Source: Flavobacterium soyae
GTDB taxonomy: Bacteria > Bacteroidota > Bacteroidia > Flavobacteriales > Flavobacteriaceae
Direction: 5' to 3'
Length of the DNA: 64,000 nucleotides
Assembly (NCBI RefSeq): GCF_021245985.1
Contig: NZ_JAJQXA010000009.1
Span: 8,383 to 72,382 of the forward strand
A model generated the notes under the pieces. It did not search any database. It was not told the origin of the DNA and saw only the letters and a list, made by a program, of their open reading frames with translations. Positions 34,745 through 43,112 of this stretch are shown here, in pieces. Position 1 is the stretch's first letter; each line of letters starts with the position of its first letter. Made by a program: the position numbers and the translations under genes.

Positions 34745-35461
34745 TTATAAGTTGATTTTTTCGAAGAAGGCGTTTTTATAACTTTCACTTATTGGAATTC
34801 GTTTATCACTAATCAAAACTTTATTTTTTTGTATTGATTTTACGTGTTTTATATTGATAATATAAGATCTGTGAATTCTCGAAAATCCTTTGCTTGAAAG
34901 CAGATTTTCTAATTTTATTAAACTGATTAAAGTCAGTGTGAATTTATTGTCGGTTGTGTAAATTTTTACATAATCTTTTAATCCTTCAATAAAAAGAATA
35001 TCCGAAAAATTCATTTTTACATTTTCATATTCAGCCCTTACAAACATAAAATCCTGTTCAGTTTCCGGTGCGGCACTGGTTTCGGAAATTGGCTGAACAG
35101 CTGCAGCGGGATTGCTTATTTGCTGTGCCCGAACTACAGATTTTAGAAAACGATGAAACGGAATTGGTTTTACTAAATAATCAACAGCGCCAAGATTAAA
35201 ACCTTCAACAGCATAATCAGAATAAGCGGTTGTAAAAATTACTAAAGGTTTTTTTTCGATTGTATTTAAAAAGTCAATTCCTGAAAAATGCGGCATTTGA
35301 ATATCAAGGAAAATCAAATCAATGTTATTTTGATTAATAAACGAAACGGCATCTATTGCATTATTAAAAGTGCTGACCAATTCAAGCGAATCTACTTTCT
35401 TGACAAAATCTTCTAATAATTCAACTGCTAAAGGTTCATCATCTATAATTACACATTTCAT
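34745..35461 (-). CDS. LytTR family response regulator
   Basis: A 238-residue regulator. The receiver domain (1-120) has the acidic pair D7/D8, the phospho-acceptor D53 in LIFLDIQMPHFSG and K104 or nearby in VDYLVKPIPF. A linker with PAAAVQPISETSAAPETE separates it from a C-terminal LytTR DNA-binding domain (~140-238; FSRIHRSYIINIKHVKSI). It pairs with the LytS-type kinase encoded just upstream, although a separate promoter lies in the 117-bp gap. The target is unknown; LytTR regulators bind short direct repeats. Confidence 0.95.
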   Translation of the reverse strand: MKCVIIDDEPLAVELLEDFVKKVDSLELVSTFNNAIDAVSFINQNNIDLIFLDIQMPHFSGIDFLNTIEKKPLVIFTTAYSDYAVEGFNLGAVDYLVKPIPFHRFLKSVVRAQQISNPAAAVQPISETSAAPETEQDFMFVRAEYENVKMNFSDILFIEGLKDYVKIYTTDNKFTLTLISLIKLENLLSSKGFSRIHRSYIINIKHVKSIQKNKVLISDKRIPISESYKNAFFEKINL

Positions 35462-35498
35462 CTGTTGAAAATTAAGTTTTTAAATTTGTTTTGGCGGT

Positions 35499-35506
35499 CA
35501 AAAGTA
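35499..35506 (-). promoter_or_regulatory. Putative -7 element of the LytTR regulator gene (TACTTTTG)
   Basis: Exact TAnnTTTG match on the minus strand in the gap between the kinase stop and the regulator start; the same octamer is used at 38885-38892 ahead of the whole gene group. Confidence 0.55.
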
Positions 35507-35578
35507 ATTTTAAACCAATGAATTAAGTTTTAAAATTATCATAAAAATACTGAATTAATTCAAATATCAATTTAACAT

Positions 35579-36682
35579 TTATGTTGTTTTAATTTCGTCT
35601 AATTTTAGATTTAGATGAACCCGATAAAAATTATTATCTTGATTAATAGTTAGTTCGTGTGCATTTGGATAAAGTAAATCCAATCGGCTTTGAATATTTA
35701 CAAGTCCGATACCTGAATTGTCAGGATCTTTTTCATAATTTTCAATAGTATTCTCAATCCAAAAATCCAGATTATTTTCAGAAATGAATATCTTAATTTT
35801 TACATGTGTGGCACCTTTGTAATCTGTTCCGTACTTAAAAGCATTTTCTACAAAAGAAATTAAAAGTAAAGGTTCAATAAACTTGTTTTTTGTATTACCG
35901 TGAACATTTATTACAATGTCTTCAATATTATTAAGCCTGAGTTTTTGCAGTTCAATATAATTCTGGATGTAATTGATCTCTTTCTCTAAAGCCACCGTTT
36001 TATTATCTGTTTCGTAGAGCATATACCGCATTAATTCAGATAAGGTTACGATGGCATCAGGAACCAAATCAGATTTCTTATGTGCCAGAGAATAAATACT
36101 GTTTAATGAATTAAATAAAAAATGCGGATTGGTCTGCTTACGCAGATATATCAATTCAGTATTCGTTCTGTGTGTTTCGGCAATTAATTTATTTTGCTGA
36201 TTATTGTAGAATTCTGTCAGGGTTCTAATAATTGCGCTTATTGTCAATATCAAAATATAAAAGAATGACGGACCGACTCTAAAGAAAAGCGGCTGTCTCA
36301 TTTCGACTCTTAAATGTTTTCCTTTGGGGAAAAAATTAGGATCTCGAGGAATCATTCTGGCCGGAACGATATTATCGGGCCTCAAATGTCTGAATTCAGG
36401 AATAAAATAATTAATCCTTATAACCATGAAAACAGCAATAATTGCAAAAGCAAAAAGAAAATACTGCCAGTATTTTTTTTGTAAAAGAAGGGCAGGAACC
36501 AAATAAAAATAATTCAGATAAAACAAAATAATTCCGCTTGCCCATTGTACATAGAAGTCATTATTGATTCTGAAAGGGCTTTCGTAAAACTGAATTAAAG
36601 AAGTCAGAATAAAGAACAGCCAAATCATAAAATGGAACAATATTTTATTTGAATTTGAATTTTTAATGGTATCTAGTGTCAT
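35579..36682 (-). CDS. LytS-type sensor histidine kinase
   Basis: A 367-residue inner-membrane kinase of the His_kinase (PF06580) class. Four helices are visible (~15-32, 45-65, 72-92 and 138-156), with a short loop but no large sensor domain. The phospho-acceptor is H187 in QTNPHFLFNSLNS, and the ATP-binding part has SFVENAFKYG and GIGLVNIQSRL. Its start directly abuts the stop of the DUF4907 gene with no gap, implying translational coupling. It probably phosphorylates the adjacent LytTR regulator. Confidence 0.95.
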   Translation of the reverse strand: MTLDTIKNSNSNKILFHFMIWLFFILTSLIQFYESPFRINNDFYVQWASGIILFYLNYFYLVPALLLQKKYWQYFLFAFAIIAVFMVIRINYFIPEFRHLRPDNIVPARMIPRDPNFFPKGKHLRVEMRQPLFFRVGPSFFYILILTISAIIRTLTEFYNNQQNKLIAETHRTNTELIYLRKQTNPHFLFNSLNSIYSLAHKKSDLVPDAIVTLSELMRYMLYETDNKTVALEKEINYIQNYIELQKLRLNNIEDIVINVHGNTKNKFIEPLLLISFVENAFKYGTDYKGATHVKIKIFISENNLDFWIENTIENYEKDPDNSGIGLVNIQSRLDLLYPNAHELTINQDNNFYRVHLNLKLDEIKTT

Positions 36683-37012
36683 TTATAATTTTATTTTTAA
36701 TAAAATTAATTCATTTTTGGTTACCGTTGGAGATAAGTTTTGTTTGAGTTTTTTAACCACTAAATCGGCTGTTTTTAATGCATCTTCTTCTGTTGAAAAA
36801 CTTTTATTATCATTTATTACAGGAATAATCGATTGTTTGATTATGATTTTGTCTTTATACGAAATCGAATATCCCCAGCCTGAATTTGTTTTGAATGATT
36901 CTGATTTAAAAGCTTCCTTTTTTGCACAGGAAACAATTTGCAAGACCAGAATTAAAAGCAATAAATTCTTCTGGATTTTACTCCAGAAGAATTGTTTAGT
37001 ATTAATTGTCAT
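36683..37012 (-). CDS. DUF4907 family small lipoprotein
   Basis: A 109-residue exported protein with a lipoprotein signal (NLLLLILVLQIVSC, cysteine near residue 28) and the DUF4907 core GWGYSISYKDKIIIKQSIIPVI followed by a helix (FSTEEDALKTADLVVKKL). I place the start at the ATG at 37012, which overlaps the kelch gene's stop by 11 bp; a longer frame to 37057 lies wholly inside the kelch gene. Translational coupling upstream (kelch) and downstream (kinase) links it to both. Its function is unknown. Confidence 0.82.
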   Translation of the reverse strand: MTINTKQFFWSKIQKNLLLLILVLQIVSCAKKEAFKSESFKTNSGWGYSISYKDKIIIKQSIIPVINDNKSFSTEEDALKTADLVVKKLKQNLSPTVTKNELILLKIKL

Positions 37013-38009
37013 CGTCGCTTTGTTCGTCTTGAGGTCTAAATTCCCATGCATCATCAAAGTAAGTAGAACCTACTCTTCCTAACATATAAAAACCGCGATT
37101 GTTAATTGTGAAACCTACGGCATCGGTTCTTGTAGCACCTTCCATAGCTGTTCTTTCTTCCCAAAGATCTGTCGAAGGATTGTATTCCCAAACTGTTTTG
37201 ATGTTTTCACCACCCACAACATACCCTAATCCGTTCATTGAAAAAGCAGAAGCATTAGATCTCGTAATGGCATATTCATCATTCCAGGAGTAATCATCAT
37301 CAGTATCTTTATCAATATCTCTTTTTCTTGTCCAGACATCAGTTGATGGATCGAATTCCCAAAAATCTTCCTGATAAACACCATTGTTAACCCCAGTTAC
37401 CAAATAAGCTTTATCTGAAATTATAAATACAGTCGCATTACGTCTCTTATTACCGCTAAATCCGTTTACAAGTGTCCATGTATTTGCCTGGTCGTCATAT
37501 TGGTAAAAATCTTTCAAATAGTTTCCATCATAACCAGTGCCAAAATAAGCTTTTCCACCGGCCTGAAACCCAACAGCACCATAACGGCCGGTTCCTGCAA
37601 AATCAGCTTTTTGAGTCCAGCTGTTGGCAGATGGATCATATTGATAGAAATCCTTTAGTTTATTAGTTCCATCATAACCAAGTCCAACATAACCTTTGTC
37701 ATTTAATGTAAAGCCAGATGCCGAACTTCTTGCAACACCTGTGAAATTAGCTTTTTGTTCCCAGTAATCTCCAGTAGAGTTGTAAGCCCATAAATCTTTT
37801 AAATATTCATCTCCGGTATAACCCGTAGCTACATAAGCATAATCCCCAATTACAAAACTTGTTGCACTAGATCTTGCAGGACCGTCAAACGCTGATTTTT
37901 TAATCCAGTTGCCTACTAAATCATCATCATCGTCATCATTGCTGCAGCTTATAAAAAAGAGGCTCGAAAGCAGGGTTGCGAATAATATTCCTTTTTTTAG
38001 ATTATTCAT
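37002..38009 (-). CDS. Kelch-repeat beta-propeller lipoprotein
   Basis: A 335-residue surface or periplasmic lipoprotein with signal ILFATLLSSLFFISC (cysteine near 22), followed by an acidic tract NDDDDDD as seen in surface-exported Bacteroidota lipoproteins. About six kelch repeats of ~48 residues follow, each with variants of RSSATSFVIGDYAYVATGYTG and DLWAYNSTGDYWEQ. It should fold as a six-bladed propeller, probably binding carbohydrate or protein; no galactose oxidase catalytic residues are recognisable. It lies between a beta-barrel gene (16 bp upstream) and DUF4907. Confidence 0.9.
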   Translation of the reverse strand: MNNLKKGILFATLLSSLFFISCSNDDDDDDLVGNWIKKSAFDGPARSSATSFVIGDYAYVATGYTGDEYLKDLWAYNSTGDYWEQKANFTGVARSSASGFTLNDKGYVGLGYDGTNKLKDFYQYDPSANSWTQKADFAGTGRYGAVGFQAGGKAYFGTGYDGNYLKDFYQYDDQANTWTLVNGFSGNKRRNATVFIISDKAYLVTGVNNGVYQEDFWEFDPSTDVWTRKRDIDKDTDDDYSWNDEYAITRSNASAFSMNGLGYVVGGENIKTVWEYNPSTDLWEERTAMEGATRTDAVGFTINNRGFYMLGRVGSTYFDDAWEFRPQDEQSDDDN

Positions 38010-38025
38010 AGTGTTTAAAATTTAT

Positions 38026-38868
38026 TTATTGTTTGTATTTGATGCCAATTCCTAAAACATATCCGTTACTTATGCTGAAATCATAAACAGTATGATTTTC
38101 ACCGTCAGTTAATTTGTATTTCTTGTCAAAATCATATCCGGCTTTAAAATTTAAAAACCAGTTTTTGTCAACATTTCTTTCATATTCAAATGATGTTGTC
38201 ATTTGCGATAAAGCTGCTTTTGCAGCATTTTTATCTATTTCATTCTGAATATTTAAATTGTAAAAACTTCCGTTGAAGCTGTTACTTAAACTAAATTTGT
38301 TCCTTATGTTATTCGAATAAGAAATCCTTGAATCCGGAAAACCAATCAGCAAATTAGCATTCTCATTAACTTTATAATTTAAGGATGCTGACGGCAGGAA
38401 TTTTGGGTTTCCAAAAACATTAGTTCTGGCCGCTCCAATACTTAAAGTTGCTTTTGAATTTAATTGCTGTTTTATTTCAAAACTTCCTAAAAGTGTAAAA
38501 TCAGAAAAACCTAAATTTTCTTGAAAACTAAACGTTGGCGTAACCGAAAAATTCAGTTTTGTCGAATTTGATATTTCCTGTGAAAATTCAAGTTTGTCCT
38601 TAATCTGCTGCAGTCTGTCTAAATTCTCAAACAACTCATAACTGTTTAAATCATAGTTTATATTCAAATTTGAGTATTCGAGCGTATTTGTTATCAGGCT
38701 TTTTGAACTTATTTTTTTGCTGAATGAGATACCAATACTTGTTTCGGTAAAATCAATTTTATCAGTAGGCTCTGTTTTTAAATTCATATTTACTGAAAAA
38801 TTTTCCTGTGCTTTCATATTCAGAAATGACACTAAAAAAACCGAACAAATTATTAACCTTATTTTCAT
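38026..38868 (-). CDS. Predicted outer-membrane beta-barrel protein, unknown function
   Basis: A 280-residue protein with a signal peptide ending around residue 20 (FLVSFLNMKAQEN). The rest consists of alternating strands with aromatic residues and a C-terminal GIGIKYKQ, suggesting a 10-12-stranded outer-membrane barrel. I do not recognise a named family. It is the first gene of a minus-strand run followed by kelch, DUF4907, kinase and regulator genes, so it could be a sensor partner at the surface, which is inference. Confidence 0.75.
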   Translation of the reverse strand: MKIRLIICSVFLVSFLNMKAQENFSVNMNLKTEPTDKIDFTETSIGISFSKKISSKSLITNTLEYSNLNINYDLNSYELFENLDRLQQIKDKLEFSQEISNSTKLNFSVTPTFSFQENLGFSDFTLLGSFEIKQQLNSKATLSIGAARTNVFGNPKFLPSASLNYKVNENANLLIGFPDSRISYSNNIRNKFSLSNSFNGSFYNLNIQNEIDKNAAKAALSQMTTSFEYERNVDKNWFLNFKAGYDFDKKYKLTDGENHTVYDFSISNGYVLGIGIKYKQ

Positions 38869-38884
38869 TACTTATTTATTGGTT

Positions 38885-38892
38885 CAAAAGTA
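38885..38892 (-). promoter_or_regulatory. Putative -7 element of the barrel/kelch/kinase group (TACTTTTG)
   Basis: Exact TAnnTTTG match on the minus strand, 17 bp upstream of the start at 38868. Confidence 0.6.
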
Positions 38893-39075
38893 GGTTGGAG
38901 AAGGTTTTAAAAAAAAGAAGATATATGTATGGCTCATTTTGATAGACAAAACAGCACTTTTTAAGGTCGAATGAAATATTTATCTGCGAGATTCTATTGT
39001 AGATGTTTTTTAGCCGTTTATAGTCTAAAAACACGAGACTGTATATGTTATAGTGTGGTGCAGAAGACTGCATTT

Positions 39076-39083
39076 TATATTTG
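39076..39083 (+). promoter_or_regulatory. Putative -7 element of the DUF4270 gene (TATATTTG)
   Basis: Exact TAnnTTTG match 16 bp before the ATG at 39099. It overlaps the longer frame from 39081, supporting the downstream start. Confidence 0.6.
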
Positions 39084-39098
39084 TTCAAAAAATTGATT

Positions 39099-40427
39099 AT
39101 GAGCAGGTTTTTATTAATGTTAGTTTTTGCTTTTACTATATTTTCATGCGGTACAGATACAGATGCAGGAGAATTTGTTGTTGGTTCTGATTATTTGGCT
39201 TTGAGTAATAAAGTTGTTATGATCGATACGTTAACAGTCGAAATGTCAACAATAAATTTTGATTCGCTTATTACCTCGGGGCAAAGCCGTATTTTAATAG
39301 GTAATTATGATGATCCGGTTTTTGGGAAAGTAAAATCAAACAGTTATTTCCAGCTTTCAGGAAGCTCCTATGCCTTGAATAATTCGGGTTCAGATACCGA
39401 GGCAGTAAATTTTGTTTTTGATTCTATCTCAATGATTTTAAAATATGATAATTATTACTATGGAGATACTACCCAGGTTCAAAAATTTGATATTCATCGA
39501 TTAACACAAAAAGTAAAACCAAATACTGACGATGACAGTTTTTATAATAACTCTACTTTAAGTTACAGTGACGAAAGTCTGGGCAGTATTTCCTATAAAC
39601 CCCGTCCAACGGAAAAAGATTCTATTAATATTAGAATGAGTGATGCTTTTGGAGATGCCCTTTTCCAAAAAATAAAAAAGAGGGAAGTTACAGATTTGGA
39701 TACTTTTACAGAATACTTAAAAGGATTAGTGCTTGTTCCTTCAGCTTCTAATTCATCAAGTGTAATAGGCTTTCATACTTCGACCAGCAGAGTTCGGTTA
39801 TATTATTCAAAATACCAGGGTGATGCCGATGCCGATTCTTTTTTTATTGATTTCCTGATGTCAAATACTGCTACACAGTTTAACTCCATATCGCTGGATA
39901 AAACAGGAACTATAATTCAAAATTTGCCTATTTCAAGCAGTAAACTTTCAAGTTCCTTAACAAACAAAGAGGGTTTTATTCAGTCTGGCACCGGAGTTGC
40001 CTGTCGAATCGATTTTCCAAACATAAAACAGCTTAAATATATTTCAGATAACGGAGCCATTGTCGACGCTCAAATGTTTGTAAAGCCTGTAAACAATTCG
40101 TATTCTGATAAATATCCTTTGGCAGATTCTTTAAAAGTGTATGTGGGCGATAATCTAAACAGAATTAGCGGCAGTTTGCTTAATGCCGCAGGAACGGCAG
40201 TTTATGGTACTTTGAGCCAGAAAAGCGATGAGTTTAATGAAAATATAGGCTATACAATTCCGCTTGGCAGTTTTTTGCAAAAAGAAATGCTGAAAGCATC
40301 TGATTCAAGATCGTCCCTGATATTAACACTGCCCGGAATCTCTAAATCAGTTAACAGACTTGTTTTAGGAGATCAAAAACACCCTGAAAATAAAATTCTA
40401 ATAAAAATTTATTACCTCTCATATTAA
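39099..40427 (+). CDS. DUF4270 family lipoprotein
   Basis: A 442-residue exported protein with a lipoprotein signal (MSRFLLMLVFAFTIFSC, cysteine 17) and DUF4270 sequence: early LIGNYDDPVFGKVKSNSY and later RIDFPNIKQLKYI and beta-rich regions. The family is Bacteroidota-specific, probably surface or periplasmic, with no known function. It is divergent from the barrel/kelch/kinase run and followed without any gap by the FadL-like barrel gene, so the two products are probably partners. Confidence 0.88.
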   Translation: MSRFLLMLVFAFTIFSCGTDTDAGEFVVGSDYLALSNKVVMIDTLTVEMSTINFDSLITSGQSRILIGNYDDPVFGKVKSNSYFQLSGSSYALNNSGSDTEAVNFVFDSISMILKYDNYYYGDTTQVQKFDIHRLTQKVKPNTDDDSFYNNSTLSYSDESLGSISYKPRPTEKDSINIRMSDAFGDALFQKIKKREVTDLDTFTEYLKGLVLVPSASNSSSVIGFHTSTSRVRLYYSKYQGDADADSFFIDFLMSNTATQFNSISLDKTGTIIQNLPISSSKLSSSLTNKEGFIQSGTGVACRIDFPNIKQLKYISDNGAIVDAQMFVKPVNNSYSDKYPLADSLKVYVGDNLNRISGSLLNAAGTAVYGTLSQKSDEFNENIGYTIPLGSFLQKEMLKASDSRSSLILTLPGISKSVNRLVLGDQKHPENKILIKIYYLSY

Positions 40428-41666
40428 ATGAAAAAGAAAATAATTTTTGTAAGCTGCTTCATTTTAATGGCGCTGACTTCATTTTCTCAAAGTATTTCGA
40501 GTTCGCCATATTCATTGTATGGTTTAGGAAGTGTGTATGATGCAGATTTTGGGGCGATTTCATCAATTGGATCTTCCGGAATTGCTTTGCCATCGGATAG
40601 TTTCATCAATAATCTAAATCCGGCGTCTTTAGGCTTTATGCCTTTAAACCATTTCATGCTTGATGTTGGAGGAAAAGCCATTGGGACAACTTATCAAAGC
40701 AGCTCCAAAACAGAAAACAGAAATAATTTTCAGTTTTCGCATGTTGCTTTTGCTTTTCCGGTAACAAAAAATTCCGGGTTTAGTGTTGCGCTTAAACCGT
40801 ATTCGAGTTCTACTTATAAAATTTCAAATCTTTTACTGCCTATAGCAGATAGTCAGGAATCTTATAGTTTGACTGCCGCGGGTTCCGGAGGACTTAATAA
40901 CTTCGATTTTTCATACGGATATCGTTTTGGTAAAAAGCTGACTGTTGGGGCTTCTGCAGCTTTATTATTTGGAAATATTGTAGACGACCGCACATTCACG
41001 ATTTTGAATTCCATTACTACAGTACATAAAAAAACAGATTATAACGGACTTCGTGCTACTTTAGGAACGCAGTATAAAATCGATTCGACATTAACAATTG
41101 GAACAACTTTTAAACTCCCGGCACAAATTAAAGGATCGAAAGTACAATCTGTTGAAACAATTACTGACGGGGTTTCTAATGTTATTGAGTCTGAAGCAGC
41201 GTCTAACGTCGATGATTATTATATGCCTTTAGAAATAGGAATAGGTATCAGCAAACGTTTTAAGAATGTTTTAAACATGACTTTAGATTATGAAAAAAGT
41301 TTGTGGAATGATACGAAACAGTCTGAACTTTATGGGGATTTTGTAAATCAGGACAGATTTGCCCTTGGATTTACTTATTTTAATGCTAATAGAAATATTC
41401 GTAAATATTGGGACAGGATAAAATATTCTGCGGGAGCAAATTTTGATACCGGCTATCTTGAAGTTGACGGAAAAAGAGTTAACAATGCATCAATTTCTAT
41501 TGGGATTAATCTGCCAATTGAAAACACTTATTCGGCCTTAAACATTTCATATTCCTATGGTCAAAAGGGCAGGATATCAGATAATCTAATTAAAGAAAAT
41601 TATCATAAGATATCCATTAATTTATCTTTAGATGGAATTTGGTTTGTGAAACGAAAGTTTGATTAA
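40428..41666 (+). CDS. FadL/PorV-like outer-membrane barrel protein
   Basis: A 412-residue outer-membrane protein with a signal peptide ending in LTSFSQS (~22). Its N-terminal segment SSPYSLYGLG and SFINNLNPASLGFM is typical of FadL-type or PorV-like barrels in Bacteroidota, and the rest has the alternating pattern of ~14 strands. It begins on the base after the DUF4270 stop, implying tight coupling. Its 3' end is convergent with murI (4 bp gap). Whether it transports a hydrophobic substrate or acts in surface display is unknown. Confidence 0.78.
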   Translation: MKKKIIFVSCFILMALTSFSQSISSSPYSLYGLGSVYDADFGAISSIGSSGIALPSDSFINNLNPASLGFMPLNHFMLDVGGKAIGTTYQSSSKTENRNNFQFSHVAFAFPVTKNSGFSVALKPYSSSTYKISNLLLPIADSQESYSLTAAGSGGLNNFDFSYGYRFGKKLTVGASAALLFGNIVDDRTFTILNSITTVHKKTDYNGLRATLGTQYKIDSTLTIGTTFKLPAQIKGSKVQSVETITDGVSNVIESEAASNVDDYYMPLEIGIGISKRFKNVLNMTLDYEKSLWNDTKQSELYGDFVNQDRFALGFTYFNANRNIRKYWDRIKYSAGANFDTGYLEVDGKRVNNASISIGINLPIENTYSALNISYSYGQKGRISDNLIKENYHKISINLSLDGIWFVKRKFD

Positions 41667-41670
41667 TTCC

Positions 41671-42447
41671 TTAAAAATCTTTTTCGATTACCGGATATTT
41701 ATCCTCTAATATAGATCTTAAAACTGCCGGATTTGAGTTAACATAAAATACAGGTTCACTTTTTGGAGTGTCAGTAAAGCCGACTTTTTCACGCAGAATA
41801 TTTTGTGTCTGCCTTGCGACTGCCTCTCCAGAATCTATGATCTGAATATGCTCAGGAAGTATTTTTTTAATCTGCGGAATTAAATAGGGATAATGACTGC
41901 AGCCTAAAACAAGATAATCGATATTTGCATCGATCATAGGCTGCAAATATTCCTTTAATAATTGCGTCATTTCCGGGGAATATAAATTTCCGTCTTCGAT
42001 TAATTTAACCAGTCCGTGACCAACCTGCTCAATAATTGTAGTATGCTGAAACATCTCTGCAGTTTTATTAAACAGTTCGCTGTTTAAAGTTCCTTTTGTG
42101 GCCAGGATTCCAATAACCTGCGTTTTAGAATTATTGGCAGCGGGTTTTATTGCAGGTTCAATTCCTATAAACGGAACATCATAATCATTACGAAGTTCCC
42201 AAATTGCATTTGTTGTTGCAGTATTACACGCAACTACAATTAATTTGCAATTATTTTTAAGTAAAAATTCTACATTTTTTTTGCTTAAGGCAACAATCTC
42301 TTCCTTTGATTTTTGACCATAGGGAGCATTTTTACTATCGGCTAAATAAATTGTTTTTTCGTTTGGAAGTAAATCGTGAATTTCTTTCCAGATTGAAGTT
42401 CCTCCAATACCAGAGTCGAAAATGCCTATAGGATTATTGTTTGTCAT
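41671..42447 (-). CDS. murI: Glutamate racemase
   Basis: A 258-residue cofactor-independent racemase providing D-glutamate for peptidoglycan. The two catalytic cysteines are visible, C74 in VVACNTATTNA and C183 in VLGCSHYP, along with the opening IGIFDSGIGGTSI. The length is normal. It sits at the end of the envelope block porG-uppS-bamA-ompH-ompH-murI but is separated from ompH by a terminator and has its own promoter-like element, close enough to the ATG that the mRNA could be nearly leaderless. Confidence 0.97.
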   Translation of the reverse strand: MTNNNPIGIFDSGIGGTSIWKEIHDLLPNEKTIYLADSKNAPYGQKSKEEIVALSKKNVEFLLKNNCKLIVVACNTATTNAIWELRNDYDVPFIGIEPAIKPAANNSKTQVIGILATKGTLNSELFNKTAEMFQHTTIIEQVGHGLVKLIEDGNLYSPEMTQLLKEYLQPMIDANIDYLVLGCSHYPYLIPQIKKILPEHIQIIDSGEAVARQTQNILREKVGFTDTPKSEPVFYVNSNPAVLRSILEDKYPVIEKDF

Positions 42448-42451
42448 AATA

Positions 42452-42459
42452 CAAAATTA
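42452..42459 (-). promoter_or_regulatory. Putative -7 element of murI (TAATTTTG)
   Basis: Exact TAnnTTTG match on the minus strand only 4 bp before the murI ATG, which would give an almost leaderless transcript; it may be coincidental. Confidence 0.4.
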
Positions 42460-42537
42460 GTATTTTTTGGAATAAAAATATATTCCAATTTAGTAGAAAT
42501 CTGGAAATATTAATGCATTTTAATTTTAAATAAATGT

Positions 42538-42576
42538 AAAAAAAAACTGCTTAAATTTTTAAAATTTAAGCAGTTT
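42538..42576 (-). terminator. Rho-independent terminator of the ompH pair
   Basis: Near-perfect palindrome with 16-bp arms (42544-42559 and 42561-42576, outer part AAACTGCTTAAATTTT), followed on the minus strand by a T run. It separates ompH from murI. Confidence 0.88.
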
Positions 42577-42595
42577 AATTAAAAGAATTCGTTTA

Positions 42596-43099
42596 TTAGA
42601 ATCCTAAGTCTTTTTTTACGTCAGCAGTAATGTTTGGACCATCAGCTAACAAAAGAGTAGAACCGTCTAAAACGTATTGGAAACCTTTAGCTTTACCAAC
42701 TTTTTGGATAGAAGCTCTTACTTTTTCCATCAAAGGTTTTACAATGTCAGTTTCTTTTTGTTGAAGTTCTTTTTGAGCATTGTCTCTGTAATCAACAATT
42801 CTTTTTTGCATATCCTGAACTTCTTTAGAACGATCCCCGTTTACAGCTTCAGTAACAGTTGCAGCTTCAGCTTCATACTTTTTGATTTTAGTTTGGTATT
42901 CGTCAACCATTTTTTTGTATTCAGCATCATATGTCCCACTTAATTTTTGCAGTTGATTTTGAGCATCTAGCATAGCAGGCATTTTCGACATAATCTCGCT
43001 AACATCAACATGGGCAACCTTCGCCTGTGCATTCATTGTGTTACTTGCTCCTAAAATAAGTATTGCAGCAATTAGTAAAGTTTTGATTTGTTTCATCAT
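42596..43099 (-). CDS. OmpH/Skp family periplasmic chaperone (short)
   Basis: A 167-residue exported protein with a signal peptide ending NTMNAQAKV (~25) and the Skp-type layout: beta-strand start (AKVAHVDVSEIMSKMP), long coiled-coil helices (~40-125) and a C-terminal VRASIQKVGKAKGFQYVLD. Skp trimers hold unfolded outer-membrane proteins on their way to the BAM complex. It is the second of a tandem pair 13 bp after the long paralogue, downstream of bamA, a conserved arrangement. Confidence 0.93.
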   Translation of the reverse strand: MMKQIKTLLIAAILILGASNTMNAQAKVAHVDVSEIMSKMPAMLDAQNQLQKLSGTYDAEYKKMVDEYQTKIKKYEAEAATVTEAVNGDRSKEVQDMQKRIVDYRDNAQKELQQKETDIVKPLMEKVRASIQKVGKAKGFQYVLDGSTLLLADGPNITADVKKDLGF

Positions 43100-43112
43100 T
43101 TTTAAAAATTAA

